This document shows, in pieces, positions 23,901-35,447 of a stretch of 64,000 nucleotides of DNA. The stretch comes from Lineus longissimus (taxonomy: Eukaryota > Nemertea > Pilidiophora > Heteronemertea > Lineidae). The notes beneath the pieces are model-generated. The model was not told where the DNA came from, ran no database searches, and worked only from the letters and a program-made list of their open reading frames with translations. The stretch's first letter is position 1, and each line of letters opens with the position of its first letter. A program made the translations under genes and the position numbers. Location of the stretch: contig NC_088323.1 of NCBI RefSeq assembly GCF_910592395.1, positions 558,001 to 622,000 of the forward strand, in the 5' to 3' direction.

Positions 23901-26900
23901 TCTTCCCATAACTGAACTAGGCAACAGCGAGAGGTCCGAAAAAAGGAGAGTAGAACCTGAGAATGACAACTTCCCAGCTGACATACCTGAGGCTGAACTT
24001 GAAGATGTACCAGATGAGTTGGAAATGGATGAATCTGCAGCCACTGGCAGTCAGGACAGTCACCTAGAAGAACTCATATTACCTGAAGCTCCAGATTCAC
24101 ACGACTCTGTGACCTCTGAGCCATGTAAAGCAGACTCTTCCAAGAGTGACGAGAGTTCAGATGATGGTAAGAAAGAGAAGAAGTTTGCCGTCTACCACCT
24201 CAAGCCAGGAAAGATACAGTTTATAGCAGGTAGAAAAGACGTGAATGGTGACTTCAAAGTGCCGAAACAGATGCCCAGGTCAAGGTCACGTGCGTTGTCT
24301 AGATCAAAGAAAAGCCGTTCAAAACAGAAGTCGAAACCGATAGAGTTACCGATATCAAATCCCCCATCAGCATATGATTTTCTTGGTTTGACACCTGAGA
24401 AACCGCTGACTAAAGGTGTATTTGACATGTCGTGTAATGAATCTGTGGACGGTGACCGATTGTCACTAAAAGAGTATCGAGAGAATAAAGGTGGCGCCAT
24501 TAAGATACCACAGGCAAAAACAAAGGTTAAGCAAGAGGAAGTGTCAACCAATGAGGAGGGGAGTATGGAGTTTAGCGATCACAAGATGAAGAAAAGAGAA
24601 AGTGCTAGTGCGGCCAGGAAGTGTGGTACAAAGCTGGCCAAGGCTCAGGGCTATAAGAGACAACCCGCTTCTCACACAAACTCTGAAAAAGCTGATGAAA
24701 GCATTGTGGTCAGAAGTCGAGGCATGAGGAACAAGAAGAAGGCAGTGATCTCTTCGAGCTCAGATACGAGTTTTGTTGATGATGACAGTAACGATGAAGA
24801 TTTCGCTCCGAGGTCGAAATCGAAATTGTCAAGGAGAACTGAAACTAGGATACGGAGAGAGACGGTAACAATTGCGGCACGGTCTAGAAGTGGTGGTGAT
24901 GGTGCCGCTCCGGTAAGCAAGTCGTCGTTGAAACCTCAATCTGGATCACACAGACAGACAGTGATGATAACAGTGCCATCTGCCATTGGGGATGAAGAAC
25001 CAAAGAAACTCAATGTAACGTTTGAGAAGCCGTCTCAAGAAGGGTTGGAAAATGGCAGAGAGGAATTAGACGTGGAGTCCAGCAACCAGATGACAAAGAA
25101 AAGTGATGACAGAGCGGGAAAACTGACAGTCTCTACTTCAGGTTTGAGTTTTGGTGAAGACAATGTACCAACCATAGTCAACACAACATTTGATAGGCTG
25201 TCTGCTGATGAAGTCATGGACACAACTTTGGAAAAGCCTGATGCGGTGAATACCACCTTTGAAAAGCCATCTGTTGGGGACTCAGAAAAGGTTGAGGAGA
25301 ATTGTGAAGAGAATAGTGATCACAGGCCGAAGAAAACGTTCAACAGAAAAGTTGTCACGAATAAAACTCGTACAAAATCCAAGAAGGTTGAAGACACGAA
25401 CTCTGATGCTGGTTGCTATGATGATATAGCCCCTTCCGTCAAGAATAAAATAAGTTCAGTCAGAAAGATGTCACGAAGAGGGACTGCACCAGAGGTGGAG
25501 CCACCTGTGTATGATGATGATGCCCCAACAAAGCTGAATGGTACGTTTGAAATACCACCTATAGTGGAACCAGCATTGAGTGAAGATGATCAATCGAAAA
25601 ACCAGAATGAGACCTTCAAAAAGCTGCCTGTTGAAGGATCAGAATCCGATTCTCAAGAAGTGCTGAGTAACATGAAGCAAGGGAATACAACAGATGAAAC
25701 CGCCGCAGAAATGACGACTATTTCCTTAGGTGTTCCAGTTCCTGTTGATGACGATTCATTTGGGGATATCTCAAACTTCTGGGATAAAAAGACACCGGCA
25801 AAAAAGAAGGAGCCTGTCGTGGTTGAAACAGAGGAACAGAATTGTTCTAAAACTAAGACAAATGAATCAAGTGGTAATAAAGAAACCACTGGTTCTCTAG
25901 ACAAGGGACTTGATGTTGGGGAGGGAAACAGTCATCCGACTTCAGAATTGAATGAAAATGTCGGGAGAAAGCAGAAAAGTACAAGGAAATCAGCCAAAAG
26001 TGTCCGGGGGCAGGATGTTGATTTAGATACTAATGCAGCGCTTCTAACGGAAATTGAAGGAGTCGCCAAGAAAGTTAAAAAGGAGCCAAGATCACGCAGG
26101 AGAACCAAGCGAGTTTCATCGAAACCGGACGTGACATTGGGTGGTCTTCTCAACGAGTTGACGTCTGGTGATCAGGAGGATTTGGATATTGGTGGAATGA
26201 CTGTAATGTTAGAGGAGTTGGGTGGCAAGTTGGATATCGAGGTGAGTGCATTCCTAACTCAAACTGGCATTTCCATTTTAATAGGGGATCTATCATATTC
26301 CAATCCCTCACTCCTGTCAGAGCTTCTACATGCAGAGACACAGTCTTAATCTGAAATTTGATGTCTCATCATGAATGGAACCTTGGCGATCCGTGTAATT
26401 TTTTGATTTTACGTTTCTTTTTCTGACCCAGGCAACACCAGAGAGTCCAGTGGTTAAACACAAGAAGCGATGCACAACACGGGCAGCCCTGGCAGATGTT
26501 GAAATCAATTCGCCCGTTCCTGCCGTAACAATCAAGAAGGAGAGGCGATCATCGCTGAGGTCGACCATGGAAGGTCAAGAGATTGTGAATGGGTGAGTCA
26601 TGATCTGTAAATTGCATGCTGACATCTGAATCTAAATGATTGAGAGCGATAAAAATCAGTCCAGATGTGCTTACTGGCTGCTCTGAGACAAGTTTGAATT
26701 GGAACTGTGGTCGGCCCTCCCATTTTTAAGTGGTTTTTACTTTTGCTTCTCTTTTTTATTTCAGTGATGAACAACAACCTGCCAAAAGGCTTTGCCGAAA
26801 CCGTGGTGCTGTATCATACAAGGAGCCATCGCTCAATGTGTAAGTTTTTGGTTGAGATCTTTGATTTTCCTATACTGGTGTCCTCGTAATTGAACCCTCG

Positions 26901-27421
26901 CAAGTTGTTAAACTAGCTCTGGAATTGGTACCCATTAAAAAACCTGTAAAACATGTACATTTACCATGTCACAGTACCATTATGTTGACCGACCCGGTCG
27001 CAGAATTTGGTCACAAGCCTATCTGCCTCTTGACGTTTGCTAATTTTTCAGGAAAATGCGCCAGGGATACAAATTGGATATCATCAAGTACGATGATGGC
27101 AACGTGCCGCTTGATGACGAGTGTCCTAAGAAGAAGAAGAAAGGTAAAGCATTTTGCAAAATGATCATGCGACAGAAAGTTTCCGCAGAATTTGATTAAA
27201 GTTTTGATCTCTAAGTTCTGTTGGGTGCATAATGAATTGGGCTGAGGTCATCAGTCTCCAGCCTTTACAGTCTGGCTCCTCAAGTCAGGTCACTTAGATG
27301 CAGCTATCTAACTTCAGACTGTCAGTGTGACCCAGTCGTAAGACCAATGCTCAAAATTTGCTGACAGGTTTTTCCATTCATTCTTTCAGTTCAAAAGAAA
27401 AAGAAGTCTGAAGTGAAATAA
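20924..27421 (+). CDS. SGO1: Shugoshin, guardian of centromeric cohesion
   Basis: Nine exons join in phase: 20924-21059, 21320-21537, 21787-21971, 22512-22666, 22913-26241, 26432-26592, 26765-26839, 27052-27143 and 27390-27421, giving 1460 residues plus an unresolved start. Shugoshin recruits PP2A to centromeres and protects cohesin from removal. The N-terminal part holds the coiled coil (LRANNRALAKSLQQYKQEL and onward, about residues 52-130). Near the C-terminus (about 1410-1425) is the basic SGO motif, AVSYKEPSLNVKMR, which binds phosphorylated histone H2A. Between them one 3.3-kb exon encodes a charged, disordered region with a KEN box (23632-23640), RRGTFAVT pairs and a recurring N-x-TF-E/D-K/R motif. 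The start is uncertain: an 18-nt exon at 20295-20312 (MDLELN) with a good initiation context joins in phase, or the frame may start at 20831. Confidence 0.92.
22178..22386. repeat. 65-bp triplicate in shugoshin intron 3
   Basis: Three tandem copies of a 65-bp unit (aaatcatgtgcgactttgct...) occur in the intron between exons 3 and 4 of shugoshin. The third copy has an internal change and a short insertion. The open frame across it is accidental. Confidence 0.88.
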
Positions 27422-28773
27422 ACGTCTCGATGCTTTCTGGTGATGCCGGTGCATTTGAATGAGCAAAATGTTATGAGAGTTTGTCACTGTGAGGTTGGGC
27501 GAAGGAGTTTCTTACGAGGTAGTGCACCATCAAACCTGTCTTGACAGGATGACAAGCGAAGATGGCACAAAATATAGTGACATTTGCTTGACGAAAGCAG
27601 AAATTTGGACTGAGATCACATGACAGGATTGTGGTGTGTGAATGAGTTGGTTGACTGCATGTTGTGCTGCCATGGTTGAGTGTATCGATAGGGCGTTGTG
27701 CTTTTAGCAGATCCACTTAGTTTTAGAAGGATAAGTAAACTCGATTGATGTGAATTTAGATTTTTAGTTCCCATAATTTGTTGTGTATTCTGTCAGCAAT
27801 TCGATGTACATTGTATAGCAAGTTTGGAGTGAAATCATATCAAAATCTTAAATTTCTGACAGTTGAGTCAGTTCTGAAGTGTGATTTATGTTCGATGTCA
27901 AATATTATTTTTAATGTACAAGCATCTTTCGTTCAATGATTTGCCTGACTATAATGGTGTCTGGATTTGGGACCTTCCAACTGGTGTGAACAGGAGTGGT
28001 TTCCTCAGTGGCGATTCTCCACACATGCTGAAAAGATTAGAGTTCGCTCTGGTGTGCATCTTCAGGGAAGGACAAAACAAGTTTGTTGTCCCCAAAAGTG
28101 GTCTCCTGGCAGGGACAAAGGTTGGTCCTCTCGTGTCATTAGAGTAATATGGACCAAGGTCATACCTTCACATCCCAAGTTGCAGGCTCCCGACAAAGGA
28201 CAAGCTGGTCCTGGCAGGCTGTGCCTCTGGACAGGGAGCAGGTCTAGGTCACACTTGACCAAAGTACAGTAGAACCTCTCTATTAAGGACACCCTCGGGA
28301 CTGACAAGTGCTATCCTTTATAGAGAGGTGTCCTGATTAGAAAGGTCAAATTGAATGAAAACTACCAATTTGAGACCAAAACTAGTGTCCTTAATAGATA
28401 GGTTGTCCTTAATAGAGAGGTGTCCGCTAAGGGAGGTTCCACTGTTGTTGTCCTCCCTTGGTCAAATCCTTGGCAGGGACATCGATTTGGTCGTCATGAC
28501 CGCCAACATGAAGGGGACAAACGATGACAATATTTGCTGCACTTCCAGGCAGAGACAACTGTCCCCACCAGGGAAGTGCAGTCTCAAGCTGAGTAACTCT
28601 ACGACCAACACACCATACTATTTGTCCCCTCGCGTACCACAGCGAGATGGTGAAGCTCACATTCTAATTCAGCACACAATACTGTCCCTCAAATGACTCA
28701 ACAAACAACACAAATCGATTTTATCTTTTTTTTGGTTATTTCTGTACATTATTTTTACAAGGCATTGGATAAT
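27422..28773. other. Convergent intergenic region between SGO1 and RPL27
   Basis: An AATAAA hexamer (27417-27422) overlaps the shugoshin stop codon and could act as its poly(A) signal, although a longer 3' UTR is equally possible. An inverted-repeat element lies at 28266-28444. Open frames here do not resemble proteins I know. The two genes end towards each other. Confidence 0.5.
28266..28444. mobile_element. MITE-like element with CAGTRGAACCTC termini
   Basis: The left end reads cagtagaacctctctattaa and the right end, on the opposite strand, reads cagtggaacctcccttagcg. Both continue into gtcctctctattaagga-like sequence, giving terminal inverted repeats of 30 bp or more around about 180 bp. 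Internal copies of ccttaatagagaggtgtcc add subterminal repeats. The CAGTRGAACC ends resemble those of pogo/Tigger-type DNA transposons; that link is an inference. No transposase is present. Confidence 0.7.
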
Positions 28774-30064
28774 TTAGAATCGTAACTTCTGGAAGAACCA
28801 CTTGTTCTTGCCCGTTTTGTATCTGAAAAGATCAAGATGGAAACCAACATAAATAATCAATCAATCCCCAGAGGTGAGAGAGTCCTGTTGCCCTGCCTTT
28901 TTAAAATCCTGGCCGAAACACTACAGGAAGGAGAGCTTGACCACAGAGTAAGACAACTAAGCTGCATGGTCAGTTGGATGAAGGTGAAGAACGACTCTAA
29001 CAACAAACCAAACAAAAGCAGATGTCATCACCGAAGATTTCACCCTCTCAGTTTCAATTTCAAACAAACATTTGCAATAATCAACTGCTCTGTCTGACAA
29101 TAGTTGGTGTAGAGTATAACACAATCTTGGCAACTTGCTGCACCCAATAACAGATTGGTAACTTGCAATACCTTGAAATGCAAAGTGTTCTTACCTCTCT
29201 TCTAGTTTGCCTTTCACTTCCCGCCTGGCCTTCCTCTTCAGGGCGGGGTCTCTGAATGAATCCTTGTTGACGAGAGATTTCTCAAGGTTAACATCAACGG
29301 AATATCTGGAAGTGGAAAAGCGAATGACACAGTCAGAAAGGAATGGACGAAGTGACCACCAAAACAACATATGTATGTCATGATGGCATGAATGATTATC
29401 ACTCTCAACTAAAGATTTAATCACTGCAGTGGGTGCCAAGAGTGCATATCACCCCTCGGTTAGTCTCTTGTGGCCTGTAAGGGTTTCAATTTGGCACCCC
29501 ATGCACCAGGTCAGAGACAACACAAAGAGACTCATGAAGCAGACAGGCATACCTGGTTGGCATAAGATGGTTGAAGTTGAAGACCTTGACAAAGGCTTTG
29601 ATCTTAGACCTCTGTTTAATCTTCTTCTTGCCCATCCTCTTTGTCACTTTACGTGGGTACCGGTCTACGCCAGCGACGAGGGCGTGACCATATGGTTTGT
29701 CAGATGTGCCTTCATCGTAGTTCTGGAAAACAAATTATCATTGGAGCCTAATCATTACACGAGATAGATAACTTCCAATTCATAGATAGACGATCTTTGA
29801 GCAGAATGTGGCCAAGAAGTGCAATACTTCTGAAGACCGACAATCGTTTAGAGCTCTTACTTCAGGTTATATTCAAGAAATGCAGCATCAGAATCCTTGA
29901 AATGATTGAGTTCCAAATGTCAATAACTTTTTCCCCCCACACTGGCCACAGTGACAGAGAGAAACTTTGCTTTATAGACTTACCTTTACAATGACAGCCT
30001 TCCTGCCTGCATAGCGGCCATTCAGGACCAAAACGACCTTGCCTGATTTCATAAACTTGCCCAT
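28774..30064 (-). CDS. RPL27: Large ribosomal subunit protein L27 (eL27)
   Basis: Four coding exons on the minus strand (30064-29984, 29722-29553, 29305-29195, 28822-28774) give 136 residues, exactly the usual eL27 length. It is a structural protein of the 60S subunit. The N-terminal KOW region reads [20 protein letters not shown], followed by [20 protein letters not shown]. The protein ends [11 protein letters not shown]. An acceptor AG lies two bases before AAGATGG, so the start codon opens the second exon after a non-coding first exon. A pyrimidine-rich TOP-like start (minus strand ttccttttccgg, near 30520-30530) suits ribosomal protein genes. Confidence 0.97.
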
Positions 30065-30484
30065 CTTCTGTAAAAAGGAAAATATTTCGAAGTGAAAAAA
30101 TAGAAAATAGGGCCTACAAAAAGTCAAACCGAGTGAGGCAGGGTCGATCTCAAAGAAAAGGCAAAGCATGCATCTAATCTCCGTACTCCACTACCTCTAC
30201 GAGCCAGGACCAGCAAGAAATGTGCATTGCACACCGAGAACTGGGCAAATGTCAGTGCCCACATGCACTATACATACACCATGTACATAAAGCAATGCTA
30301 ATAATGTACAATTCTGAAGACGAGTACCCTGGTTATAAAATGCATATTTAGAGCGACTGCACCATTTACACATTATTCTAAACATAACATGTTTTGGATA
30401 AGATATAAATGTTTCTATTGTTTTAGTTTTTGCTCTCGATGGGCGATTACAAGTGCGATTTTATTGGATTTTATTTTTATAATT

Positions 30485-30829
30485 TTTACCGACCGATATG
30501 AGCAACCTGGCCTCTAACCGGAAAAGGAACCTCCATTGAGAGAGAGAGAAAAGCAGCAATAAAATTACTTTAAAATTCAATGAAACTAGCTTTTTTCGAT
30601 TTATATGAACGCACAATGCTCTCTTAATTATTACAAAAAATAACTGCTAGCGTGAATTTACTCTTAATTCTGTAAGAATCAAGAGTCACTGAAAGTTTTA
30701 TCAGTGCCCAACCTACTCCGGAGACTGGCGGGTTTGATTTTAGACAAATCCAAAATGTCAGCGCCCATGTTCGGTGAAAATGAATGATTTTTACCGATTT
30801 CTGTCCTTTTTGAGCTTCAAACTCTCACC
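30485..30829. promoter_or_regulatory. Shared promoter region between RPL27 and SNAPC1
   Basis: The two genes point away from each other. The likely RPL27 first exon is the minus-strand pyrimidine-rich stretch around 30490-30530, followed by a CG|GTAAAA donor. The SNAPC1 start codon is at 30830. The transcription starts therefore lie within roughly 200-300 bp. I see no clear TATA box. Confidence 0.5.
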
Positions 30830-33800
30830 ATGACGGCTGAGCAAGCAATCACGAAGAAAAATTTCTACTATCCCTATGTTGCCTCAGGAGTGCGGGCAGA
30901 CTTCGACAAATTGATGGAAACGTTCAAAGGAACGAATACAGTTCGTTATGAATGTTTTTTGCAGATCTGGAGAACCATGAAAATACCAATGATTTTCTAT
31001 GGAAGAAAAAGACATGACATTCTGAATGAGGTATCAGTCTACGACATTTTGTTTCTAAGTATATGCGTAATAACTGAAGACTTAGTCCGATATTTGTAAT
31101 GAGCCGATACCGTTGGCGCGCCGGGCGTGGGTGTGCGGGCATGGCTGCATCGCCATGAGTGCCGCGATGACATGGCGCAAGTTTTTTGGTCATGTGTTTG
31201 TGTATAATTGTGGGTTGATCGGTCGGTTCAGTGTACACTTGTCGCATGAACCATTTTTTCCTTTATCGTCTTAAGACTTAAGTGTACACCCATTTGGGAT
31301 TTTGCTAGTTTGCCGCTGAAGTAGGTTTTGTAACCAAATATTTTGACTTTCTCTTTCAGTTTGTTTACGAGTGTCTCCACATTGCTGCTGAATATTGGCT
31401 GCAGACGAATAACCTGCAAGTCCAGATTGGAGGACTATATTTGGTGTATGGTCTGTTTGAAACTCAACCATGTGATCCAAAAGTCCGGGTTAGTACAAAA
31501 TCCTAAGAAAGTGATCCACTTGGCTTTTTTAAAAAGCAGGGAAAGAAATATGTTTTATTAGATATCACTATCAGTTTCACTTTCTCTGGAAAGATTCCAC
31601 TGGTGAAGCAGTTCAATGAATAATAATTGTGTGGGCCTACTTGATTACTGAAGTATGTTATTGTTATGAGTGAAGATGGCTTTAGATTTGTATGTACTTT
31701 CATTTTCAGTTGATGCTGACGCTGAGAGATCAGGAAAAGGTGGACAAGTTTGTGAAAGATGTGCAGGAACAAGCTCATTATGACGTGTGCTACATCTACA
31801 GAAAGCTCCTCATGAGGAGGGCATTCTATTACAGTGCATCAAGCAAACCCGTAAGCACCATAATAGTTTCTCTTACTCTCAGTACTGCTTCGTTTTGTAC
31901 CTGATGATATACACATTCTATTGCACATGTGTGTCCCAACACATGTGTGTCCCAATGGGATGTGTAAGATTGATTTCAGAATTTTGAAGTGTCAGAACAT
32001 TATGTTTTCATATATTTTAGGTTGTTTTGTCCCGAGAGATTAAAAACGATGGTGTTAGGAAGGAGCTTGAGGAAAAACCAGAGAGAAGTACCATCTCTGA
32101 CCTACTAGATCCAGCAAATATAAATGTAAGTCCTTGATAAGTCCTCTGTTCCATGTTATTATCCCTTGTAAAGTTGTATAAATTAAGAGATGAGATTAGT
32201 GGTCAATGGTCGTAAACTACAAGGAGAGAACCGGAAGGCCGCATAATGTTATCAGCTTGTCTTGAATTTGTTTTTTTGTTTCACTGAACTAGTGTCTTTT
32301 TGGAAGCCTTGTCTATTATTGAAGTTCTTGAATTGGACTTTTCAGCATCTTGAGGCATTGCACACCCAATATCACGTTATGAAGTGTGCTCTTGCCGGTC
32401 CAAACAGCACCAAGCCAGACCCGTCACTACGAGTGATTAACACTGATATTGTGGAAGTGGTTAAAGAGTAAGTAGAATCTCCCAGTTACATGTAAACTGC
32501 TTTCCTTTGTCCTGCCATCCTCAGAGCTGCTGCTCTGCACAATCTAGCTGGCCATGAAGGCATGTTCTATTTGTCTTGTCGGACAGCCCCGCCCCCCCCC
32601 CCCCTCCACACACACACACACTATTGGTCTCAGTTCTGTAGATTCTCTGCCTTGCTTTTGCAGCAAAGTTCGGGCATTTGAAGAATGGAAGCAGTATCCC
32701 AGAGAAATGTACCGAGAGAGGCAGAGACAGCTCCGAAAAAATTGGATAGATGACAATGATGCCGACTTTATACCAACTTCAGTGAGGGTAAATATTGCTG
32801 ACATAGTTCTTCTCTGTGTAACATGTACATCTGTTGCATTGCATATGAACTTACCCATGTATGATGCATGTATATATGTATGCCTGTAAGTGTGTATGTA
32901 TCGTTTCAAAGCAGTTAATTTTACAACTTTGCATTTCCAGAGAAACAGACGGGCAGAGATTAAACAACATGCATTCAAGTCAGGCGGTGTAATCAGAAGG
33001 GATCGCCGCCATCGGCAACCTGGATCAAGTCCAAAAAAACAGGGCAGGAGGAAAAAAAAAATAAGTGGAGACAGTGCTTCCACTGAGGGTAAGTATGAAA
33101 TAATAAATTGTGCTTTGTCTGTTTTGATGATATTTGTGCCCTGAGTACAAGATGGCAGACGCAAGAAAAGTTTGCTGCCCACATGGCTAGATTCCGTGAT
33201 TTTGAAAACTGTCTCTGATTATTTGGAGGCAGTATTGTAGCGTTGACATGTGCATGTCTCCCCAATGTGCTATTTACATGTATATGTGCTCACAGAAGTC
33301 AATGCCAACGTGCCCTGTTCATTTAATCGCTGAGACTGTCGACACTCTTTAGACAATCTTGTCCATTCTCCTTTCAGAAGAGGAATCGTCTATGTTTATT
33401 TCAACCACCAGTGGGGCTGGAAATCCTACGGAATCTTTCCCAAGTATGCCACAGTTTGATGGTAAGCAACTCCAAGTGTCCATTCATATGGAAATCCTGT
33501 TACAGTGTCATTGTACATGTATACCCAGGCAGTTACTGTTGGACTAATACATGTAAGTGCATTACACGGAGTGCATACATGTACATGTACAATTTAGGTA
33601 GGGACGGTGGAGAGAAAGAGAGCTGGATTCTTAATCTGAGGGTCACAGAGATTGTTTAATAAATTTGATAATTGATAGTCTCTTAGTCAGTTTGGCTGAA
33701 TAGGACAGCCTTGACCATTGTAATACATGTACACCTTTCCAGAGGTTAGTTTAATATTTTGATACAAATGTTCTTATTTTCCAGAACTTGAAGCCAGTTC

Positions 33801-34254
33801 CCCTGCCAGGGGAGACACTAACAACAAAAGGAAGAGAAAGCTAGAATCACCACCGAAGTCACCTACGAAGACACCCAAAATAATACTCGGCCCAAAGAAG
33901 GGTAAAAAGTCTTGTAAGACACCAAATGACTCTTTTATTCCAAAGTCTACAAATAAAGTTACTTTGAGATCATCGCAGGATTCCGTCGCATCTGGTTCAA
34001 AAGTGGTGGGTGAAACCACTTCAGGACGGAAGCGAGGCCGACCACGGAAATATCATGTTGTAGAAAATGTCATTGTGGAAGATATTGATGACCTCAAGAG
34101 TGAACCGGAATCACTGCCTGATATTGTTTATAATAAGAAAGGACCTCGCAAGGCTTCAACTTTACGACCGGTTGCAAAGCCAGCAGCCAGAGGGCGTAAG
34201 AGGTCTGCTTCCAAGGACGCTGGCTCTCATGAGGGGAAAAGGAAGAAGAAATAG
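30830..34254 (+). CDS. SNAPC1: snRNA-activating protein complex subunit 1
   Basis: Nine exons join in phase: 30830-31030, 31360-31488, 31710-31850, 32021-32125, 32346-32467, 32664-32787, 32941-33088, 33378-33461 and 33785-34254, giving 507 residues. SNAPC binds the proximal sequence element and starts RNA polymerase II and III transcription of snRNA genes. The conserved N-terminal domain covers about residues 1-200 (VRYECFLQIWRTMKIPMIFYG, QIGGLYLVYGLFETQPCDPK, HYDVCYIYRKLLMRRAFYYSA). The C-terminal half is basic and disordered, with an AT-hook (GRKRGRPRK, about residues 432-440) that could add DNA contacts. The start is at ctcaccATGACGG, a good initiation context. Exon boundaries at phase 0 dominate the first half. 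Confidence 0.95.
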
Positions 34255-34428
34255 CTCTTTGAACTTGAAAACTGTGTTCTACTGATTCTGCTGCAGACGA
34301 ATATATAGATTTAGTATTGCCTGTTTTGATTGTACCTTGAATTTGTAATTGCAAATTGGGTCAACTGAGGAATGTCTGCGAGTTCAACTCAAAATGCAGG
34401 TTAAATGTTCTCCTACATGTTTCATTAC

Positions 34429-34434
34429 AATAAA
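34429..34434 (+). terminator. Poly(A) signal of SNAPC1
   Basis: AATAAA lies 175 bp after the SNAPC1 stop codon in AT-rich sequence. The next gene ends towards it from the other strand. Confidence 0.6.
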
Positions 34435-35447
34435 TCATTTTGTATCAAAATGTAAAAGATGAACTTCTTATTGTCAATTAGTGTCATTATTTCTAGTCAA
34501 TGGGCAGGAGCCGTCTCAACCTTTAAGGACGTATCAAAGCCAGCCATTGACGGCCCCAACGGCTCCTGACCACTTTCACAGTAGTGCCAATACATGAATA
34601 ATTAAGGTGAACCAATGCCAACAGTTTGAGAAAGGATTGTCCTCAGATGTGCATGTATTGGGTCCTCCATATCTTCATGTTGTGGTTGGAGACACTAGAC
34701 CATCGACAGCTTTGGATGTAAGAAAGACGACAATAGTAGTCAGAAGGCAATGGAATATGCCTGTGACTCGGACCTAGTAGTTAATCCCTTGCCTGTTAGG
34801 AAGTCTTGATCGCCTATGAAAGGCTGTTAAGTTCTTGGTCACTTTGAGTCGCACTGACATGTTTGCATGGCTATCCAGTTCATACCAGCTTGCTGCCATG
34901 GTGCCCTTTACAGAGGAAACACTAATACCAGAAGTAATCGGATGATGTTTATTTTTCATTTAATCAAATCAACAACAGTTTGAAGGCTCCTGCATTTACC
35001 CTCAATGAATCAATTGTTTATTGCATTTAATGAATAGAACTAACACTTGGCAGTATATTCTAGCCTTATACAAAACAAAAATCACTGAATTACTTCTTTC
35101 AATCAACATAACAAAACAAAATATTACACTTCCTCAAAACAGAATATTTTGTCACATTTCATACCAAACTGATGCTGCATCTCTGCCCTCAGTGTTTGGA
35201 CAAATACCGTAAGGTCGGCATACATGCATTGATTTCTCCCACGGACACAAACCTAGGTGCAATATCAGTTGGCAATCCTGAACATAGCTCCTTGGGCCTT
35301 ACCACAGAGACCAAGCTGTCACTTGCATGTGCAGACCAATCAAGGGCCTCGTTCACAAGCTCTTCCTGATTTCACAGAGTGAGCTCAGTGGCAGTATAGA
35401 TACAAGTACATGTATGTACAAATGTAGTCCCTACGAATGCATTCTCG
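34435..35447. other. Convergent intergenic region SNAPC1/SLC30A9
   Basis: Minus-strand AATAAA hexamers at 35017-35022 and 34948-34953 are candidate poly(A) signals for SLC30A9. No coding sequence is recognised. A pair of complementary stretches near 34505 (ggagccgt) and 34560 (acggctcc) could form a small stem. Confidence 0.5.

Noticed and set aside
28355-28696. 113-codon plus-strand open frame between SGO1 and RPL27
   Set aside because: It starts within the inverted-repeat element and resembles no protein.
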